Assembly (NCBI GenBank): GCA_937901085.1 | Contig: CALCHQ010000034.1 | Location: forward strand, 1-64,000 | Direction: 5' to 3' | DNA from: an uncultured Verrucomicrobiales bacterium | GTDB taxonomy: Bacteria; Verrucomicrobiota; Verrucomicrobiia; Verrucomicrobiales; Akkermansiaceae | Length of the DNA: 64,000 bases | Shown: positions 59,119-64,000 of the stretch, piece by piece | Layout of the letters: each line of letters starts with the position of its first letter | How positions within the stretch are numbered: position 1 is the first letter of the stretch | Notes under the pieces: model-generated | Seen by the model: the letters and a program-made list of their open reading frames with translations, nothing else | Database searches by the model: none | Told to the model about the DNA's origin: nothing | Made by a program: the position numbers and the translations under genes

Positions 59119-59577
59119 ATGTTGACTCTCGACAATCTCAAACCGAATCCCGGTGCCAAGCATCGCAAGAAGCGCCTCGGTTGCGGCGAAAGCTCCGGCC
59201 TGGGCAAGACCTGCGGCAAGGGCAATAAGGGCCAGAAGGCTCGTTCCGGCGGTACCATCCGTCCCGGTTTCGAAGGTGGTCAGATGCCCCTTCACCGCCG
59301 TCTGCCGAAGAAGGGCTTCAACAACGCCCGCTTCCAGTCCACCATCGCCATCGTCAACCTGAACCAGCTCGAAGCCTTCTTCGAAGCCGGTGCTACGGTG
59401 ACCGAGAACGAACTGCGCGCCATGGGCCTTGTGAAGGGCCAGGCCGACGCTGTGAAGCTTCTGGGCAATGGTAACCTTTCCAAGGCACTCAACGTGACCG
59501 TCGACTTCGCCAGCGCTTCCGTCGCTGCCAAGATCGAGGCCGCTGGTGGCACCCTCACGGTGCTGAGCGCCCAGTAA
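59119..59577 (+). CDS. rplO: 50S ribosomal protein L15
   Basis: 152 residues; GCGESSGLGKTCGKGNKGQK and GFEGGQMPLHRRLPKKGF carry the RNA-binding signature. L30 is missing between it and S5. Confidence 0.97.
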   Translation: MLTLDNLKPNPGAKHRKKRLGCGESSGLGKTCGKGNKGQKARSGGTIRPGFEGGQMPLHRRLPKKGFNNARFQSTIAIVNLNQLEAFFEAGATVTENELRAMGLVKGQADAVKLLGNGNLSKALNVTVDFASASVAAKIEAAGGTLTVLSAQ

Positions 59578-59622
59578 AGGATTCAGGCTCAACCGAGAGC
59601 CTTTGCAAAACCTTAACACAGA

Positions 59623-59647
59623 GCCGGGCAGCGCAGCGCTGCCCGGC
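59623..59647 (+). promoter_or_regulatory. Strong hairpin between rplO and secY
   Basis: A perfect 11-bp stem, GCCGGGCAGCG with CGCTGCCCGGC and a three-base loop. No T tract follows, so it is not a typical terminator. The 218-base gap before secY is long for a ribosomal operon; the hairpin may stabilise or attenuate the message. Confidence 0.6.
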
Positions 59648-59795
59648 GGCTGTGTAAGAGGGGATAGGATGGGAGAGTTCTTTCCATACCGTTGAACCTC
59701 AAAGAAAAGCGTGAATGAGCAGCTGCATGCCGGGCTGCCACGCGGACAACGCTGCACACCAGATTTCAACCAACATTTCAACATCCCAGGAAACT

Positions 59796-61271
59796 ATGAT
59801 TTCTGCATTCGCCAACACCATGAAGGTGCCGGAACTCCGGAGCCGAATCCTCTTCACCCTCGCCATGATTGTCATCGTGCGTCTGGGTGTTCATCTGCCT
59901 CTGCCGGGCGTCGATGTGACCGAACTGGCCCGCTGCATCACCGAGGCCTCCAAGGAGGGTGACAGCCCCCTGGGTGCGCTCGGTTCCATCCTGACTATCT
60001 TCTCCGGTGGTGGTCTGCAGCAGTGCGGTATCTTTGCCCTGGGTATCATGCCCTACATCTCGGCTTCCATTATGACCCAGCTCATGGGTGCTGTGCTTCC
60101 CTCCTGGCAGAAGATGATGCGCGAGGAAGGCGGCCGCCAGAAGATGACCAAGTACACCCGTATTCTGGCCATCATCATTGCCGTCATTCAGGGTTACTTC
60201 CTGACGCAGACCCTGCGTAACCCCTCCAGCATCGGTCTCAATGCCAATGACCTGGTCATGAACCCCGGCATTATCTTCACCCTCACCACCATCTTCATCA
60301 TCGTGACCGGCACCATGTTCCTCATGTGGATTGGTGACCAGATTACCGAGCGTGGTGTGGGCAATGGCATCTCCCTCATCATTTCCGTGAACATCATTCA
60401 CGCGCTGCCCGGTGCCTTTGCCGTGGCCTGGAAGACCTGTGTGATGAAGGGTACCGAGGTGAACCCGCTGGGTTCGCTGGGCATGGTGGCCCTTATCCTC
60501 TTCATGGTGCTCGTCGTGGCCCTGGTTGTCATCGTGAGCCAGGCGCAGCGCCGCATACCGGTGCAGTACGCCAAGCGGGTGGTGGGCCATGGCAAGATGA
60601 TGCAGGGCGGCACGCAGTATCTGCCCCTCAAGCTCAACTATTCCGGCGTGATGCCCGTTATTTTTGCCACCGCCATCCTTGCCCTGCCGCAGATGCTGGT
60701 GCAGCAGATGTTCTCCCAGGACAGCTGGGTACACGCTGTGGTGGCCAACTGGCTTTCCCCGAATGATTTCCCCTACTACATCATTTCTGCCATCATGATT
60801 TACTTCTTCTCGTACTTCTGGGTGGCTACGATGTTCCAGCCGCAGCAGATTTCCGAGGATCTGAAGCGCAGCGGCGGCTATATCCCCGGCGTGCGTCCCG
60901 GTCCTCCCACCGCTCAGTTCCTGGACAGCACCATGTCCCGCCTGACCTTCTCCGGCTCGCTCTTCCTGACGCTGATTTACTTCCTGCCGAGCCTTCTTTC
61001 CGTGTGGGGTGGTCTGCCCATGCTGGTGACCCAGTTCTTCGGCGGTACGTCGCTGCTCATTCTCGTGGGTGTACTGCTCGACATGATGCGCCAGGTAGAG
61101 GCCACGCTGCTGCAGAAGAACTACGATGGCTTCATGAAGCGCGGTAAGATTCGAGGCAAGTACAGCCACCTGCAGGGCACAGGGCAGGCAGCCGAAGGCC
61201 GCGGCCTGGTCATCCTCTGGGTGATTATCGCCATCCTGGTGCTTGGCGGCGCCATCGTGCTGGCCAGCTGA
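59796..61271 (+). CDS. secY: Protein translocase subunit SecY
   Basis: 491 residues from ATG 59796, which has CCAGGAAACT upstream as a ribosome-binding site; an earlier start is unlikely. Ten membrane helices, with the LPLPGVD and GLQQCGIFALGIMPYISASI segments near the plug and pore, and QAQRRIPVQYAKRV in the cytosolic loop between helices 6 and 7. It forms the Sec channel. It ends the operon; adk, map and infA, which often follow, are not here. Confidence 0.97.
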   Translation: MISAFANTMKVPELRSRILFTLAMIVIVRLGVHLPLPGVDVTELARCITEASKEGDSPLGALGSILTIFSGGGLQQCGIFALGIMPYISASIMTQLMGAVLPSWQKMMREEGGRQKMTKYTRILAIIIAVIQGYFLTQTLRNPSSIGLNANDLVMNPGIIFTLTTIFIIVTGTMFLMWIGDQITERGVGNGISLIISVNIIHALPGAFAVAWKTCVMKGTEVNPLGSLGMVALILFMVLVVALVVIVSQAQRRIPVQYAKRVVGHGKMMQGGTQYLPLKLNYSGVMPVIFATAILALPQMLVQQMFSQDSWVHAVVANWLSPNDFPYYIISAIMIYFFSYFWVATMFQPQQISEDLKRSGGYIPGVRPGPPTAQFLDSTMSRLTFSGSLFLTLIYFLPSLLSVWGGLPMLVTQFFGGTSLLILVGVLLDMMRQVEATLLQKNYDGFMKRGKIRGKYSHLQGTGQAAEGRGLVILWVIIAILVLGGAIVLAS

Positions 61272-61295
61272 TAAGGCGAAACGTTATTTACAGCA

Positions 61296-61328
61296 GGGCG
61301 CGGTTCCGCACGGAATCGCGCCCGTTTT
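61296..61328 (+). terminator. Terminator of the spc operon
   Basis: A 13-bp stem (GGGCGCGGTTCCG with CGGAATCGCGCCC, one G-T) and a short loop, then GTTTTG, 24 bases after the secY stop. Confidence 0.85.
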
Positions 61329-61331
61329 GCA

Positions 61332-61359
61332 TTGACAAATCGCCCATATCGGGTAGAAT
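61332..61359 (+). promoter_or_regulatory. Promoter of purN
   Basis: TTGACA (61332-61337), a 16-base spacer and TAGAAT (61354-61359). The expected start of transcription is near 61366, only four bases before the purN ATG at 61370. Confidence 0.85.
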
Positions 61360-61369
61360 GGGCGGCGTT

Positions 61370-61948
61370 ATGAGTCTCCGTCTTGCCGTACTGGGTTCCG
61401 GGTCTGGTTCCAACTGCCAGTCTATCTTCAATGCCATTGCCGACGGCCGCCTCGATGCGGAGGTGGTCATCGTGCTTTCTGACCACGAGGATGCCTACAT
61501 TCTCGAACGTGCCCGCCAGCATGGTGTGCGCGCGGAATACATGGACTGCGGTGGCTTCAAGAACAAGTTCCCGCTCGAGGTGCAGGAATCCCTGGCAAAG
61601 AAGCTCCAGGAGCTTGACATTGACCTCATCTGCCTGGCCGGCTTCATGCGCCTGGTGAAAGCGCCGCTGCTGGAAGCCTTTCCGCGCCGCATCCTGAACA
61701 TTCATCCCGCTTTGCTGCCTGCGTTCCCTGGTGTGGAAGCCTGGACCCAGGCGCTCAATGCCGGCGTGAAGCAGGCCGGCTGCACCGTGCATTATGTCGA
61801 TGCCGGCATGGATACGGGAGAAATCCTGATGCAGGCATACGTACCCGTGCTGCCGGACGATACTCCGCAGACGCTGCATGCCCGTATTCAGGTGCAGGAG
61901 CATATCCTCTATCCCGCAGCTATCCTTTCGGCTATCTCCCGCCTGTAA
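61370..61948 (+). CDS. purN: Phosphoribosylglycinamide formyltransferase
   Basis: 192 residues from ATG 61370. The upstream in-frame ATG at 61358 overlaps the -10 element and cannot be used. Motifs: LAVLGSGSGSNCQSI (phosphate loop), CLAGFMRLVKAP, NIHPALLPAFPG (catalytic His) and GCTVHYVDAGMDTGEI (catalytic Asp). It transfers a formyl group in purine synthesis. The transcript is probably leaderless. Confidence 0.96.
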   Translation: MSLRLAVLGSGSGSNCQSIFNAIADGRLDAEVVIVLSDHEDAYILERARQHGVRAEYMDCGGFKNKFPLEVQESLAKKLQELDIDLICLAGFMRLVKAPLLEAFPRRILNIHPALLPAFPGVEAWTQALNAGVKQAGCTVHYVDAGMDTGEILMQAYVPVLPDDTPQTLHARIQVQEHILYPAAILSAISRL

Positions 61949-61959
61949 GTTTTTCCGAC

Positions 61960-61987
61960 AAAAAGGCCGCCTTCGGGCGGTCTTTTT
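61960..61987. terminator. Terminator between convergent purN and proC
   Basis: AAAAAGGCCGCC with GGCGGTCTTTTT (a TTCG loop), giving A/T-flanked GC stems on both strands, so it may end both transcripts. Confidence 0.85.
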
Positions 61988-62043
61988 AGTGCTTCGGGAC
62001 TAAAGTTCCGCGCTCCGACAATGCTGTGAGCGTTCTGGAGATT

Positions 62044-62829
62044 TCAGCTACTGGCTTTCAGACCATCGATGACGGCGGCGGTGAACCCGCTGCGTTCCAT
62101 GGCGTTGAGCCCCTTGATGGTGATCCCCCCTGCCGTGGTCACCTGGTCGATGGCCACCTCCGGGTGCATGCTGCTCTGCAGCAGGAGGCTGGCGGCGCCG
62201 TGTACGGTGTGTTCCACAATTCGGGCGGCTTCTTCGGGCCGGAATCCCAGCTCCACGCCTCCCTCAGTGGCTGCTCGGATGTAGCGCATGGCAAAGGCGA
62301 TGCCGCAGGAGGCGAGGGCCGTACCGGCGGCGAGGTGCGGCTCATCGGTGAGCATGGTATACCCCAGGGCGGCAAATAAATCGAGAACAAGAGCCGTCTG
62401 TTCGTCCGTGGCATGTTGGTGGCAGATGAAGGTGACACCATCCAGCACTTCCACCGCGGTGTTCGGGATGGCGCGGAAGAGCGCGGCGGGCTCTGGGGCT
62501 GCAAGAAGCAGCTCCATTTCGTGCAGACTGATACCAGCCGCGACTGATACAATCAGCTGGTGGGAGAAGTCGAGTACAGAGCGGATTTCCTCAATGACTT
62601 CGCCGAGGAACCATGGCTTGACGGCCAGAATGATGATATCAGCCTTGCTTGCGGCCAGCCGGTTGTCCCTGGTGGCCTGCACACCGGGCAGGGAGGCCTG
62701 GATGCGAGCCAGACCGGAATCTGTCTTTGCGGTGCAGATAAGGTCGGCGGCCTGCCATGTACCGGAGGCGATGATGCCTCGTGCAATGGCACCGCCCATG
62801 TTGCCTGTTCCTATGATAGCCAGTTTCAT
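62044..62829 (-). CDS. proC: Pyrroline-5-carboxylate reductase
   Basis: 261 residues. ATG 62829 begins directly at the Rossmann motif KLAIIGTGNMGGAIARG, as in other ProC proteins. ILAVKPW is the conserved NADPH-side segment, and the C-terminal TTAGGITIKGLNAMERSGF matches the ProC active-site signature. It makes proline. It overlaps the stop of the nuclease gene by four bases (ATGA), so they are cotranslated. Confidence 0.95.
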   Translation of the reverse strand: MKLAIIGTGNMGGAIARGIIASGTWQAADLICTAKTDSGLARIQASLPGVQATRDNRLAASKADIIILAVKPWFLGEVIEEIRSVLDFSHQLIVSVAAGISLHEMELLLAAPEPAALFRAIPNTAVEVLDGVTFICHQHATDEQTALVLDLFAALGYTMLTDEPHLAAGTALASCGIAFAMRYIRAATEGGVELGFRPEEAARIVEHTVHGAASLLLQSSMHPEVAIDQVTTAGGITIKGLNAMERSGFTAAVIDGLKASS

Positions 62830-63314
62830 CGGGACTGTTTGCGGAATTCGTATGGGTTGACGGGGTTTTTGTCTTGCCACAGGCCCCGGCGTGCCTTGCG
62901 GGCGGCTTTTTCGGCTGCTGCCAGGTTCTTGGCATCCGGTGCGAAGTAGGCATAATGCCAGGCCAGACCTTCCTTCACCATCTGGAGGTTGATGTTCTTC
63001 TTACCCAGCCAGACAATGGCCACTTTGCGGCCGTACTGGTCGGTATCCTTTATCTCCAGCCGCACAGCTTTACCCTCGCAGAGTTCTTTCAGTCGTGCGC
63101 GTGACTCATCAGCATAGGCCTGGCCCTTTTCCGGGGCATCGATACCCCATAGGCGCACGCGGGTTTTGTTGTCCTGCAGCTTGAAAGTATCGCCGTCCTG
63201 CACCTTGAGGCAGACGCATGTGATTGCAGCCTGTCCGGCGGGGACGTGCGGTATGTTTTCTGCCTGCAGGGGAGAACCCAGCAAGCAGAATAAAAGGAAG
63301 AGACACTTAGTCAT
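62826..63314 (-). CDS. Exported thermonuclease-like (SNase) nuclease
   Basis: 162 residues with a signal peptide (MTKCLFLLFCLLGSPLQA). The SNase motifs VQDGDTFKL (metal Asp), RVRLWGIDAPEKGQAY (catalytic Arg and Glu) and DQYGRKVAIVWL follow, then a C-terminal helix pair. It probably degrades DNA or RNA outside the cytoplasm. It overlaps the end of der by eight bases and proC by four. Confidence 0.93.
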   Translation of the reverse strand: MTKCLFLLFCLLGSPLQAENIPHVPAGQAAITCVCLKVQDGDTFKLQDNKTRVRLWGIDAPEKGQAYADESRARLKELCEGKAVRLEIKDTDQYGRKVAIVWLGKKNINLQMVKEGLAWHYAYFAPDAKNLAAAEKAARKARRGLWQDKNPVNPYEFRKQSR

Positions 63315-64000
63315 TTCTCACGCGGGAACGGGGCGAGAGTACAATGGGCACACCGGCCGCCTTGATGCGGGAGCGGATGGTGTTGCGCAGATACTGGGCG
63401 TAGCTGTCGGCCAGCAGGCGCTTGTCATTCACGAACAGCACATAGGTGGGCACCGGAATGGTGGTGTACTTCTCATTCACTGCTGTGGTGGCGTAGAAGA
63501 GTTTGAGACGCTTCTTGAGCACGCGGTGCTGGCCGGGCGGGTTCATTTCCATGGCGCGCTGGAGCAGGCGGTTGAGTTCGCCTGTGCCGGGCATGTTGAG
63601 TGCCTCCTGCTGCACGCGGGCAATGCTCTTGAAGATGGAGTCGATACCCCAGGAATCCTTGGCGGATACAATGGCCACCGGGGCGTAGTCCAGGAAGAAG
63701 AGGTTTTCTTTGATGTGTTCCTTCACGGCTTCCTTGCGGGCGCTCATGGGGGCATCCGGGCAGTAGAGGTCAAACTTGTTGACGATGATGATGCAGGGCT
63801 TCTTCTCCTCTGCAATGATGGAGCCGATGCGGCGGTCCTGCTGGGTGACTCCGGCGGCCATGTCGATGACCAGCAGGCAGATGTCTGCGCGGCGGATGGC
63901 GCGTTCGCTACGCATGGCAGAGAATACCTCCACGGAGGTATCACGCTTGCTGCGGGGGCGCATGCCTGCGGTGTCGATAAGTACATAGCGCTGGTCGCCG
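63307..64000 (-). CDS. der: GTPase Der (EngA), C-terminal part
   Basis: Only the end of the gene is in the window; the frame is open to 64000. It begins in the second G domain with VLIDTAGMRPRSK (G3), then IIVNKFDLYC (G4, NKxD) and VSAKDSWGIDSIF (G5), and ends with the KH-like C-terminal domain (GVPIVLSPRSRVRND). The DTAGMR spacing and the KH-like tail identify Der, a double GTPase for 50S assembly. Confidence 0.93.
   Translation of the reverse strand, partial: GDQRYVLIDTAGMRPRSKRDTSVEVFSAMRSERAIRRADICLLVIDMAAGVTQQDRRIGSIIAEEKKPCIIIVNKFDLYCPDAPMSARKEAVKEHIKENLFFLDYAPVAIVSAKDSWGIDSIFKSIARVQQEALNMPGTGELNRLLQRAMEMNPPGQHRVLKKRLKLFYATTAVNEKYTTIPVPTYVLFVNDKRLLADSYAQYLRNTIRSRIKAAGVPIVLSPRSRVRND

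Noticed and set aside
61358..61369. Upstream ATG of purN as the start
   Set aside because: It overlaps the promoter -10 element, so it cannot be in the transcript.

Overview
The window looks like chromosome from a Verrucomicrobiota gut bacterium close to Akkermansia. The strongest evidence is a five-gene run at 46626-54404 that matches, in order and type, the A. muciniphila Amuc_1102-1101-1100-1099-1098 pilus-associated locus. It ends in a secretin and includes a homologue of the outer-membrane protein Amuc_1100. An exosortase, a formylglycine-type sulfatase, three NSS-family transporters and moderately GC-rich DNA fit the same assignment. All family calls come from reading the sequence; no database search was possible.

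Layout. 1-3604: the end of an N-acetylglutamate synthase-like gene, a transporter-acyltransferase fusion (LplT/PlsC type) and a small exported protein. 3659-16731: a surface-glycan cluster, all on the minus strand. It starts with rmlA-rmlB and genes for a dTDP-3-acetamido-3,6-dideoxyhexose (two FdtA-like isomerases, FdtB-like transaminase, FdtC-like acetyltransferase). It continues with a TagB/F-like transferase, a GT2 glycosyltransferase, a DUF115/Maf-like protein, a CMP-nonulosonate synthetase, mutS (embedded), a TarI/IspD-like cytidylyltransferase and an SDR epimerase. A poly-G tract and two A tracts sit at the broken 5' end of the DUF115-like gene. 16732-17284: an almost empty stretch with a decayed IS30-type transposase start and inverted repeats. 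17285-24679: tRNA-Leu, a repeat protein, xseA, gdhA and cell-wall proteins (NlpC/P60, L,D-transpeptidase, two LysM proteins).

24824-34957: rubrerythrin, a small membrane protein, a lysozyme-like lipoprotein, rpsP, a membrane protein, menE, a PutA-like giant whose aldehyde dehydrogenase domain seems to lack its catalytic residues, an EpsI-exosortase pair and prs. 35011-45438: an orphan small gene, a Sel1-repeat protein with a possible frameshifted tail, a sulfatase, a four-gene NSS transporter operon with a 38-residue MetS-like subunit, class II fructose-bisphosphate aldolase, tRNA-Val and tRNA-Tyr.

45446-54676: lgt, the Amuc_1100-type pilus locus and tRNA-Glu. 54691-61328: a MATE exporter, then a rearranged spc ribosomal operon (rplX-rplE-rpsH-rplF-rplR-rpsE-rplO-secY) that starts from its own promoter and lacks rplN upstream, rpsN and rpmD. 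61332-64000: purN, then the minus-strand run der-nuclease-proC.

Many promoters are clear sigma70 types (TTGACA or TTGCNA, 16-17 bases, TANAAT), and strong hairpin terminators delimit most units. The most notable items are the possible phase-variable or decayed glycan gene, the eroded PutA, the divergent Amuc_1100 locus, the paired ketoisomerases and a tRNA-Leu reading AAG.
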